DNA of 64,000 nt. Origin: Mallotus nudiflorus (lineage: Eukaryota > Streptophyta > Magnoliopsida > Malpighiales > Euphorbiaceae). Below, in pieces: positions 54,520 through 64,000 of this stretch. The stretch covers positions 1,612,001 through 1,676,000 of the forward strand of contig CANTUR010000154.1 of NCBI GenBank assembly GCA_947683625.1, given 5' to 3'. A program made the translations under genes and the position numbers. The stretch's first letter is position 1. Every line of letters starts with the position of its first letter. The notes under the pieces were generated by a model. The model was not told where the DNA came from. It worked only from the letters and a program-made list of their open reading frames with translations, and searched no databases.

Positions 54520-56700
54520 TTTTGAATATAAGCTATTGTTGTCTACTAAGCAAAGCATTGACATTATAGCTTCCAATCCACCACTAGACACAACTCCGAG
54601 TACTCAAATCCCTCTATCTGCTCCTATCCCACCAATTGATCTCACTAACATCGTCCTACCCATTAATCCTTTTGCTCCTATTCCCCTAATTATTCCATTA
54701 GTACCTTTTCAACACATTGGACCTTCATCACAGGCCCCCTTCAGAGTATATATTCTATCTGGCCTTACTCAAGGATGGTCAACTCTAGGTATAAATTTCA
54801 ATCCCCATGCTCCTATGCAACACATTAGTAAACCTATACCCACTATACCCTTCCCAAGTTTAATAGGAACTCCTACCATAAATACACTAGAGACGCTCAA
54901 CTTGCCTCCATCTAGCAAAGAGGTGATGATTAATATCATCCAAACCCATATTGCACTAATATAATAACAATTGAATACCTTGATTCAAGATAGTAGTCTA
55001 GGAAGAACCAATTCAGAGAATAATGTGCTAATACCACTAGTTGTAGCTTATAGCATGCCAAGGGGGATGATTCAAAAATAGATCAAAAAATTAAAAAAGT
55101 AATTCAGAAAGCTTGTATCGGGCCTAGAAGGGAAGACAAATGCATCCTAGATGGAAAAACACCCTTTGAAAGCAGAATAGTTAGAATAGAAATCCCATCC
55201 AAATTTAAGATGCCACAGCTCGATTAGTTCGATGATGTTGGTGATCCAATCAACCACATATCATCATTCAAAACTAGGATCATGCTTCATAACATGAATG
55301 ATGGAATCATATATTATCTTTCCTAGCACACTTACTAAGAATGCTTAGAAGTAGTTCCACCAACTCCTTGAAAACTCTATCTCGTCCTTTGAGAAATAGG
55401 TTAAGAAATTTTGGTCTTGGTTTATCACTAATTTTCCTTCAATTAAGAACATAAATGATCTCCAAATGTGTAAATAAGAGGCCATAGAATCACTGAGAAG
55501 CTACTTGGATAGGTTTAATAAGATTGCTATGCAAATTGAGAACTTAAATGATGAAGTGGCCATATAAGCATTAAAGAATAGAACCTGGTTGGGAAAAGTT
55601 AAAGATAAAATCATGACTAAGGAGCTCGGCACCTTTGCTAAAGTAATGACCATGGCCATAAACTTCATAAAAATGGACGAAGATAGAAGAATGCACTAAA
55701 ATGATGATAAAATACCTTTCAAAACGGATGATAAATCGAAGCTCAGAAGAGTTTAGTATCCAAACTTTAGAAACCCCACAAAAGGGTTCAGAGGAGAAAC
55801 TAAAAGGTACATACCTCTAAATACCTCAAGATCATAAATCCTAATATAGATCAGACAGAACAAAGTAGGCATACCACCAACTAGATGGCTGAATCCTCCT
55901 AAAAGAGCTATACAAGATAAAAGATTATACTATCAGTATCACCGAGATTATGGACATGAGATTGATTCATGTTGAGAATTGAAGAGTGCTATAGAGAAGC
56001 TAATTCAAAATGGAAAGCTTAAAAGATTCATGAATATTGCTAGAAAAGACCGTGAATTAGAGGACTATGATAGAGATAAGCCAAAAAAAAAGAAAGCTCG
56101 AAATGAAGTTATAGGAATCATCAATTTGATAGTGAGAGGAGAAACATTCATAGAGAGAAGACCAAAGAGAACCTAAAAGGAGGAGAATCTCGTTCCCACA
56201 AAGGGACAAATCATTTTATTTAGCTAAAAAATGGAAGACATGTCCAATACTTGCATAATGATGCCTTAATGATAAGTGCTTTCATCAATAATTACTTAGG
56301 AAAAAGATTATTGATTAATTATGGAAGTGTCATAAATGCACTCTCTTGGAATGCTTACAAAGTGATGGGAGACTTCATCACTGATTTGAAGGCCATTCAG
56401 AATCCCATCACAAGTTTTTATGGTGGAACTATACAACTAATGGAACTGGTTGATTTAATGGTGGGATTCGACAATCAAAATACTAGAGATATAAAAACCA
56501 CTAAAGCTCTATTCAAAATTATAGACCTCCATCTCACATACAAAGGCATTATAGGCTAACCAACTCTTTATGAGATTGATGTGGTTACAAGCATCAAGCA
56601 TTTGACCATGAAGATTTCTTTAGAAGATCGGGTGATAACAATCCATAGATATCAAATTATGGCAAAAAAATATTATTATATGGTTGTCAAACCTTAAATG
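54520..56700 (+). pseudogene. Gag and protease of the second Tat element
   Basis: The N-terminal part is Pro/Ile-rich (54,560-54,960). The capsid region can be followed through stops (LGTFAKVMTMAINFIKMDED near 55,630-55,690). A zinc-knuckle-like YYQYHRDYGHEIDSC precedes LKSAIEKLIQNGKLKRF (55,940-56,030). Protease starts HNDALMISAFINNY (56,252) but its active site reads NYGS in place of DNGS, so the catalytic Asp is gone. Dead. Confidence 0.8.
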
Positions 56701-56799
56701 GAAGCATTCCCTTTAGAATCCTTGGAAGCAGAAAAATAAAAAGCTAGCCAAGAAAGTTAATCAGGATTGACAATGAGCTGGATGATAAAATAAAAAAAG

Positions 56800-59120
56800 A
56801 ATAGGGGAAGTTCTCACCAAACATTCAAGCAGCTTTGCTTCTAAAGCATCCAATATTATAGGAGTGGATCCTCAAATTGCATCTTATAGCTTGAACATCA
56901 ACCTCAGAGTAAAACCCATAGTCTAGAAGAAAAGGAATTTAACATATAAAAGGTAGAAAGTAATTGTTGAAAAAACCAAAAAATTATTAGATGCTAGATT
57001 CATCAGAGAAGTCACACACCCAGATTGGATAACTAACATGGTGTTGGTTAAAAAGTCTAATAAGAAGTATAGAATGTGCATAGATTACATTGATCTCAAT
57101 AAGGCATGTCGAAAAGACCCCTACTAATAATTGATCAATTGGTAGACTCAACTACTTGCCAGAACTTGTATAGCTTTATTGATGCTACTAAAGGGCACCA
57201 CCAGATTCCAATGAAGAGGGAAGATTAATAAAAAAGATAATTCATTACTCATTAAGGCCTTTACTGTTACAAAGTCATGCCTTTTGGGTTAAAAAATGCA
57301 GGAGCAATATACTAGAGGTTGATGAACTATATGTTCCAGAATCAGATTGAGAAAAATGTTGAGGTATATGTGGATGACATTATTGTAAAGAGCCAGCATG
57401 TAGATTAGTATGTCGAGGATCTTCAATAAATCCTCTCTATACTGAACCAATATCATATCAAATTAAATCTAGATAAATGCTTCTTTAGAGTAAAAGCTAG
57501 CAAGTTCTTAGGTTTTATGATATCCCATTGGGGCATTGAAGCTAATCCAAAAAAAGTGAAGGCCAACCTAAACATGAAAGCTCTAGCATCATTAAATGAA
57601 CTACAAGAACTGAATGGTCAAAGAATAACATTAGGGTACTTCATCTCTTATGGCCAAAAGGTGTTTACCACTATTTTAGGTCTTAAAAAACTTAAAGAAG
57701 TTTGAATGGAATAAGGAATGCCAAGCTGCCTTTAAAGACATTAAAAAAATCTTATCCTTACTAATATTGCTTAACAGGCCAATCCCTAGAGAGGTCTTAT
57801 ATTTGTATCTTTCAGTCGATTAGGAATCCATTGCATTTTTGTTAGTCAAAAAAGAAGGAAATCAGCAGAATCTAGTTTACTACATTAGCAAAATACTCTT
57901 AGGTTCTGAAGTTTGGTATCCAAAGCTGGATAAGTTAGTTGTGGCTATTGAGCATACCTCTCGAAAGCTCTAATATCATTTTCAAGCTCACTTAATCATT
58001 GTATGGTCCAGCTTTCCATTAAGGAAAATCTTATAAAGGCATGAGACTTTTGGATGATTAGCTCAATAGTTAGCTTTGCTTGAAGAATTTGACATCAACT
58101 ATAAACCTCACCAATAGATCAAGTCCTAAGCTTTAGCAGACTTTATATAAGAAATAACAGTAGAAGATTATGTCCTTTTACACCATATCTAGAATGGAGG
58201 TTATATATAGATGGTGCTTCATCAGTACGAGGCTTTAGAGTGAGAATTATCCTTAAAAGGCTGAGCAAAGTAATGATCAAGTATGCCATATCTATAAAAT
58301 ATAATGCCACTAATAATGCAGTTGAGTATGAGACACTCATCACAAGATTAAAGTTGGCTATGGAGAAGTTAAAGTTGTCCCAACCATTACTGAAGCTTGG
58401 ATTCAACACTTTTGCTGGAAAGAAGTCATCTGCATATTTGGCATATTGCATACTTTGATAATAACTAATGGGAAGCAATTTGATAATGAAAAATTTAGAA
58501 GTTTATGTTTTGATCTTAATATAAAGCTCTGATTCACTTTAGTAGCTCATCCATAAACAAATGGCTAGACAGAGGTCACCAATAAGATCATCCTTCAAGG
58601 TTTAAAGAAGAGGTTAGATAAGAAGAAGGGAAAATGGGTTGAAGAACTCAACAATGTCATATGGGCATACAGAATAATATCCAAGAACTCCATAGGAGAA
58701 ACTCCTTTTAGATTGACTTACAGAATGGATGTTATAATCCTAGTAGAGATTCGGTCTTCTAGCTATCGGGTAACTGAAAATTTGGATTATGAGGTCAATA
58801 ACATCAGTGCTTGTATATGCTTAGACCTACTTGAAGAGAAAAGAGAATAAGTAGCCATTGTAGTAGAGGCTTAGAGGTAGAAAATCAAGGAATATCATCA
58901 TAAATATATTTGGCTAAAGCAATTTAAAGTCGATGATTAGGTACTTAGAAGAGCTGACCTCGATCAAGATAACTTAAGAACAGGCAAGCTCAGACCCAAC
59001 TAGGAGGGCCCTTATCAAGTTGTTGAAAAAATGACTAAAGGGAGATATAAGATCAAAGATGAACAAGGAAAAGAGCTATCTAGATATTGGAATTCAAACA
59101 ATCTCAGGAAATACTATCAA
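56800..59120 (+). pseudogene. RT, RNase H, second RNase H and partial integrase of the second Tat element
   Basis: RT shows VLVKKSNKKYRMCIDYIDLN, YKVMPFGLKNAGAIY, VEVYVDDIIVKSQ and FLGFMISHWGIEANPKK. RNase H shows WNKECQAAFKDIKK and LVYYISKILL. The second RNase H shows DGASS and YNATNNAVEYETLITRLKLA (58,210-58,365) and then runs into the integrase core near 58,430 (FGILHTLIITNGKQF). The rest of the second RNase H, the zinc domain and the first catalytic Asp are therefore deleted. The end reads IKDEQGKELSRYWNSNN, the usual end of this Tat family. Stops are frequent. Confidence 0.82.
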
Positions 59121-59399
59121 TAAATGTACTCAAAATTTAGCAAGTTTTGAGAAACAAAGTACTTTATTTATCATTCAAAATATTGTATTACATCTGTTCA
59201 AGAAAGAAGGAAAATATTTACTAAGCAATTTACAAATTTGCCTCAATATTAGGAGGCTTAATCCCCTTAGTAGGAGTAAGATTAGCATTCTTAAAATTAG
59301 GCAAAAAAGTAATTTTAGAGCTAGAAGCAGCAGTCCTAGAAGAAGATTTTTCCTTAGTAGAACTTGAATCCTTTAATTACTTAGAAGAAGGTTTCCTAG

Positions 59400-60838
59400 T
59401 TATAGATTTCTCACTAGTAACCTGTGGATTCTTCAATCATTTAGTAGCATACTGGTTCATGACATCTTCTTTTATAGTAAGCCTTAGCTAGGTCATTCAG
59501 AGTTATCTTATCAAGCTTTGAGAAGTCCAAACCAGAACGTTGAAGTAGTAGAATCCTCTGGCATTCAGACTTGTACGCCTTGAGAAAACCTTTCACAATC
59601 TTCTGGTAGTTCTTCTTGTCATTACTTCAGGATATTTCCTCCTCAGTAAGCTTTTTCTTTAGAGATTCAATTTTAAAGTCTTGCTCCTTAATCCTATTGG
59701 TAAGTTGAGCTTGTGAATGCTTTAGATCCTGAACTCTCCTTTGGCTTGTATCAGCCTTAGACTTAGCCTCAGCTTATTTAGTTTCATAAAGCTCCAATGC
59801 TTTAGCTATCGTCTTTAACTTTTTATCATAATTAATGGCTATGTTACTCATTTATGTTTCCTTTAAGCTGTATTGGCTATTCAGGAAGAAGTAGTTATCC
59901 TTAGCCAGCAACAGGCTTTGGGTCATATGAAAGATAAAGAATAATTAGTATCAAACATTTTGATGAATGAACATAAGTAAATCAAAGTCTAGAGTAATTA
60001 CTTTTAAAGAAGGCCTGATCATAGAGTTGAATAGCTTCTCTTTATCCACATCCATCCATCAGTAGATATCTTTTGGGAATTATAGAGACTCAACGTATTC
60101 ATCCCTAATTTGGGGATTGAGAACACTCGAAGGACTCATTTTTGATAAAATCCACTTATGCATATATGGACATTTGGATATTCTTGGATACCTGATGAAT
60201 ACTTCACTAACCATCTCCTCCTCATCATTTGACTCCTCGGTTCGAGAATATTTTCTCAGAGGCTCAGATGACTCCATTTAAATAAGGTTCATTATTGTCT
60301 TCCCCTTCTCAATAGAAGGGGGACTAGCTTGGATATCCAAAGCATTTTATTCCTTAGCCAGCTGGGTGTCCTGGATAGTCTCCTGTATCCTCACCTTATC
60401 ATCTAAAAGTTGTAGTCCATCCGCAAAGGCAAAAAAGTCAGCCATCTATAAATAAAATGAAGAGAAGAGTCAAAATATACCTTCAAAGGATCGAGTACTT
60501 ACCATTAATAATTCCATTTACAGGATAAGCTCTTTGGATGTATCTCTAAGAAAATTCTTAACAAATCTAATGTTAGCTATACTTTCAAGATGGAGTCTGG
60601 ACACCAGGCCTATATCCTCCTTAGGTAGTTTTATCAGATGTAGTACCGTATGACATGCATCAATCCATAGGCACTGGACATTGACAAAGTTTGAAGGATG
60701 CTCAATTACAAAAAATCTATACCCTTAGGACTTCTGTAAGTCCAAAAGCTTAATAAACAAACTCTTATTAGACAAAGCTGACAATGAAAAGGTCAGCTCC
60801 CCTTTCTTCTTATTCAAACTATACATATATCGGAACAT
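59400..60838 (-). pseudogene. Antisense coiled-coil reading frame in the second Tat element
   Basis: On the minus strand a frame opens at 60838 (MFRYMYSLNKKKGELTFSLS), continues FFVIEHPSNFVNVQCLWIDA and DIGLVSRLHLESIANIRFV, and reaches GTAAGT at 60,502. It may splice to 60445 (MADFFAFADGLQLLDDKVRI), an unusually short 57-nt intron. Further on it shows SKADTSQRRVQDLKHSQAQL and KIESLKKKLTEEE, a heptad-rich coiled coil. Stops interrupt it. The arrangement mirrors the antisense genes of the giant element. No named domain was recognised. Confidence 0.5.
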
Positions 60839-60911
60839 ATTCATATTCAGATCCCTGTATCTATAGATGTAAGTGTATGTAGCTGATCAATGACTATATC
60901 TATATAGTCGA

Positions 60912-61870
60912 TCTATATAATCTATATAAAAGCTAGATAAATCTATTTTGCCACCTAAAACAAATTTTGCCATGTGTCACTTTTACTCCTAACAATTTTT
61001 CTTTAATTTTTATGTTTAATTTAATTTAATTTTTTTACTTTACAACATATTAATAAGCATTAATATTTTATATATTTTTTTACTTCTCATATTTCTAACT
61101 ATTTATTTTTTATTTTTTATACTCTACAACATATTAATGAGCATTAATACTTTATATTTTTTTTAACTTCCCATATTTCTAACGATATTTATTTAATTTT
61201 AAAATTAATTTTTTTTTCATTTTTCCCTTTTTAACATATTGATGAGTATTATTTTTTTAATTATATTTATATTAATTATAAAAATTCTAATTTTTTATAA
61301 TTAACTAATTTCTACGTTTAACAATTATTTACATTTTTTTTATTATATTACTCAGAAAGACTTTTGGTTTTATAATTAAATTAGATTTTATGAAAATATA
61401 AAAACTAATTTTTTATTTTCTTTAAATAATTATTTTTTTAAAATTTTATATCTACATAAAACGTAAGATAATTTTTCACTATATAAACTACAATATTTTA
61501 AATTTTTATATTTTGTTTTATTCTTTTTATAAAATTGAATTGAATGTTATGAAAATTTAAAAGTTATAATTTTTTCTTTATAAAAAATTAAAAACTTTCC
61601 ATATTTCTATCTATTTGAATTTTGAATTATTCTAAAATAACATGTGGCATGTTAAAATTTTTTAATGCATTCATATTGTATGTGATCCTTTATATTTTAA
61701 ATCATTAATTAGTTTAATTTTAACTTTTGTTCTTTTTTTTGTTATTTTGTTTTTGTTTCTTTTACCTTTTGGATTATTTTTCATATCATTATAAGTTCTA
61801 ACATTTTGACATTTTGCACTCTTTCTTAATGTTGCATTCAAAACCCGTAAGCATAAGGATCGTGATTGCA
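60912..61870 (+). mobile_element. Possible Helitron remnant
   Basis: TCTATATAATCTATATAAAA at 60912 follows an A and leads into AGCTAGATAAATCT, TTTTGCCACCTAAAACAAAT and CCATGTGTCAC, a pattern common at 5' ends of plant non-autonomous Helitrons. A CCCGTAAGCATAAGGAT tract near 61,845 could be the eroded 3' hairpin, but no CTRR end was found. The interior is very AT-rich. Confidence 0.35.
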
Positions 61871-64000
61871 GTATAAAAAGTTATCATTTCCATGAAGACT
61901 GTATATTGAGTACTAATATCTTTACTTATATCTCAACTAATAAATTAACTAAAAGAGATTTTGTAATAAAAAAAATAAACAAAGAAATCTAAATCAAATT
62001 ATAAAAAGCTTAGAGCCTAGGCCTAGTTTCACTATTTCAATTAGATCAGGAACACTTTAAATAAATGTAAACATTGAATTCATTTAAGGGTAATTATTTT
62101 AAAATACCTAAAAAATCTCTTGAGTTCAATTAAGCATGTTAAGATTAAGATTCAACCTACTCTCATGATTAAGAAATTAATCAAAACTCATTAAGATCTT
62201 TAACAATTACTTTACTCCCGAAGAGCTCGCTTACTCTTGTGATTGAGTGATCTAAGTCCTATGAGTCTAAAGCGAATAAATCCTCCTAACTCTCATTGGT
62301 GAATTTACCCATAAACATGCAAACAAGCTGGCCAAGAATGAAAGCATAAAATGAGTGCAACTCATAAAATTAACTGAAAATCAATTTAATAAATAAAACT
62401 TGTGTTCAATCACATCATGAAATAGTTACTCCTAACCTAAACCCTAAAGGAATTTAGCCATATATACTTATGGCAAAGCAAACAAACATAATTAAAAGAT
62501 TAAAGATGAAAAAAGAACTAATGAAAATAAAACTCTTGAATTCTTGAATCAATTATCTTCAATCCCAGTTTAGCTCCTTATTTGTTGCCTCTCGAGTGGT
62601 GAATGAATTCCTCTAAATACCTCTAAAAATCCCTTTATATAGGAAAACCTAATAGGAGACCTTTTAGCCTTTAAATTCCTGTTCCCTTATTGTTTAGGAA
62701 AAAGTCTCCTTTTCTTTTACACACCCATTGCACGATCATGCTAAGCTGGTGTAACATTAATTTTTGTGGCACAGTCTTTAGCACAACCATGCATGAGCTC
62801 AGATTCAGATTCCATAAGATTGCACACTTTCAAACACAGCTGTGCATGAAACCATATCACACTTATAAACACCCAATTTCAGGATAATAAAATATGGATG
62901 TGACAAATGACTCTAATGATGAAAATGTTATAAATAAGTCTTCAAAAACTTGAAGTTTGAAACCTTAAGAGTCTAAATGCATTTTCAAAAAGAGTTTAAT
63001 GATTTTTTAAGGACTTAATTGTAATACTTTTTAAGACTTAATTGAAAATTTTAAATTCTTTTAAGGGTCTTTTTGTAATTAAAAGTTAAAAAATCAGAAT
63101 TACCGACCTTAATTACACAATTCTGATTGGAATTCTATAATTCCAATAAAAATTATAGAATTTTGATCGGAATTATAGAATTCCAGTTAGAATTATACCT
63201 TTTCCGTTTGTTTTTATATCTTTATAGAAAATAAAAAATATGTTTCCTGAATTTTGATTGGCTAAAAATTTTTCTTAAATTTATTTTGGGATTTTTTAGA
63301 TTTTCAAGAAATAAAATCCTTTTAAAATTCAAACTCTTCAGGACTTGTAGCCCTTAGGGTTTTTTGGTTTTTCCTATAAAAAGGAGAGCTTAAGCTCTTG
63401 AAAAAGGACCTCTCTTTTTTCTAGAAGCTTTCTAGACTTTTCTTTAGGCATCATACAAAAAATTCTTGTTGATTTATATGTCTTTGGAGTAAGAAGCAAT
63501 AGACCTTGGAGAAAAGAATAACAAGTTTTTTTTAGGACTTACTTAACAAACAATGGTGATTGATTTTAGTCTGAGGAGCTAACCATAGTGCATCCATAAT
63601 CATCCTCTCCTTATTTATTTTCTATTATTTTTTATTTTATTATTTGGCTCCTATTGAATTTTAGCTTTTCTTAATTTATTGTTATTTTATTTATTCACTA
63701 ACCATTGTTTACATTTGTGTTAGTGATTATGGAAGGGATCACTTAATCAGTTTACTCAAAGAATAAAATCTATGAAGGTTCATGGACTGCCATGGATGGA
63801 ACCTTGTAACTAAATATAGTTTCTAGGTTTTTTATTTAGTTGTTTATCATTGTTTTAATTTTTTTTTATTTTTGGATCATATTAATTTTTGTTTTCTTAT
63901 TATTTTCAATAGCTCTTTGTAATAGCCCCAATAGTGGGAATAATGAAATTTGATGTGTGTGCTTATGTGTTTTATTTTAATTAATTAGTTAAAAAAATTA
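61871..64000. other. AT-rich repeat debris at the right edge
   Basis: No host gene seen. A TATA-like CCTATAAAAAGGAGAG at 63,373-63,388, followed by the palindrome AGAGCTTAAGCTCT and a pyrimidine-rich leader, looks like a promoter-leader unit, perhaps of an LTR. Stretches at 62,690-62,870 with GCACGATCATGC and CAGCTGTGCATG resemble common plant LTR sequence. Nothing can be assigned with confidence. Confidence 0.4.
63095..63200. repeat. Short palindromic repeat cluster (GGAATTCTATAATTCC type)
   Basis: GGAATTCTATAATTCC is a perfect 16-bp palindrome at about 63,131-63,146. Variants (AAAATTATAGAATTTTGAT, GGAATTATAGAATTCC) follow at 25-30-bp spacing. Non-coding. Confidence 0.65.

Larger units (their letters stand above)
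54122..60860 (+). mobile_element. Second Tat-lineage retrotransposon, heavily decayed
   Basis: Short 5' LTR, primer site, gag, protease, RT, RNase H, archaeal-type RNase H and a partial integrase, followed by an antisense reading frame. Two RNase H domains place it in the Tat lineage, but its short LTR and primer site differ from those of the giant element, so it belongs to another Tat family. No 3' LTR was found, so the right end is truncated or replaced. Stops are dense throughout. Confidence 0.8.

Noticed and set aside
62690..62887. 65-codon plus-strand frame near the right edge
   Set aside because: Sequence with repeated GCATG-type palindromes, typical of LTR-like debris; no domain.

Overview
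The window is nuclear DNA of a eudicot plant, probably a woody one. The evidence is GT-AG introns in AT-rich non-coding DNA, plant-specific gene families (stachyose/raffinose synthase, FLOE/DUF1421, TAR2 of the indole-3-pyruvate auxin pathway), tRNA-derived SINEs, MITEs, and layers of nested plant Ty3/gypsy retrotransposons. The genus is not identified. No prokaryotic, organellar or CRISPR features are seen.

Layout. 1-5.2 kb: a long Tekay/Del-like LTR (window edge to 1697) sits in the protease of a decayed Reina-like chromovirus (1698-5188). 5.8-9.5 kb: the C-terminal half of a stachyose synthase gene with four clean exons, whose upstream exon(s) must lie left of the retroelement, followed by a degenerate tandem copy. 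10.2-14.1 kb: a complete three-exon FLOE-family gene. 14.1-21.4 kb: AT-rich intergenic DNA with two MITEs, two abutting SINEs in opposite orientation, and a 142-bp tandem duplication. 21.5-25.0 kb: a complete five-exon TAR2 gene (445 codons). 25.9-33.7 kb: a graveyard of TAR2 tandem copies and fragments. It includes an inverted TAR2-derived segment, a short near-perfect hairpin and a degenerate repeat of roughly 200 bp.

33,763-53,695 is one 19.9-kb Tat/Ogre-type element with a 5-bp target duplication (GGTAT). It has long LTRs, gag, protease, RT, RNase H, a second archaeal-type RNase H and integrase. Its RT is split by a 3,283-bp solo LTR (target duplication ACCGA) of the same family as the LTR at the left edge. 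Downstream of integrase it carries two antisense, intron-containing genes: a DUF7745-like gene and a plant mobile domain (PMD) gene. The PMD gene has its own TATA-like and pyrimidine-rich start region. Tandem arrays precede the 3' LTR, and clusters of the palindrome GAGGCGATCGCCTC recur in both LTRs and around the antisense genes. TAR2-array flank sequence resumes at 53.7-54.1 kb, so the giant element landed inside the TAR2 array.

54,122-60,860 is a second, more decayed Tat-lineage element. It also has two RNase H domains and an antisense coiled-coil reading frame. The last 3 kb is AT-rich repeat debris with a possible Helitron start.

The host genes do not form one pathway. FLOE (seed water sensing) and stachyose synthase (seed oligosaccharides) share a seed context, while TAR2 makes auxin precursor. 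Their adjacency is not evidence of joint function. The main story is tandem gene duplication and decay, with successive retrotransposon layers whose order can be read from the nesting.
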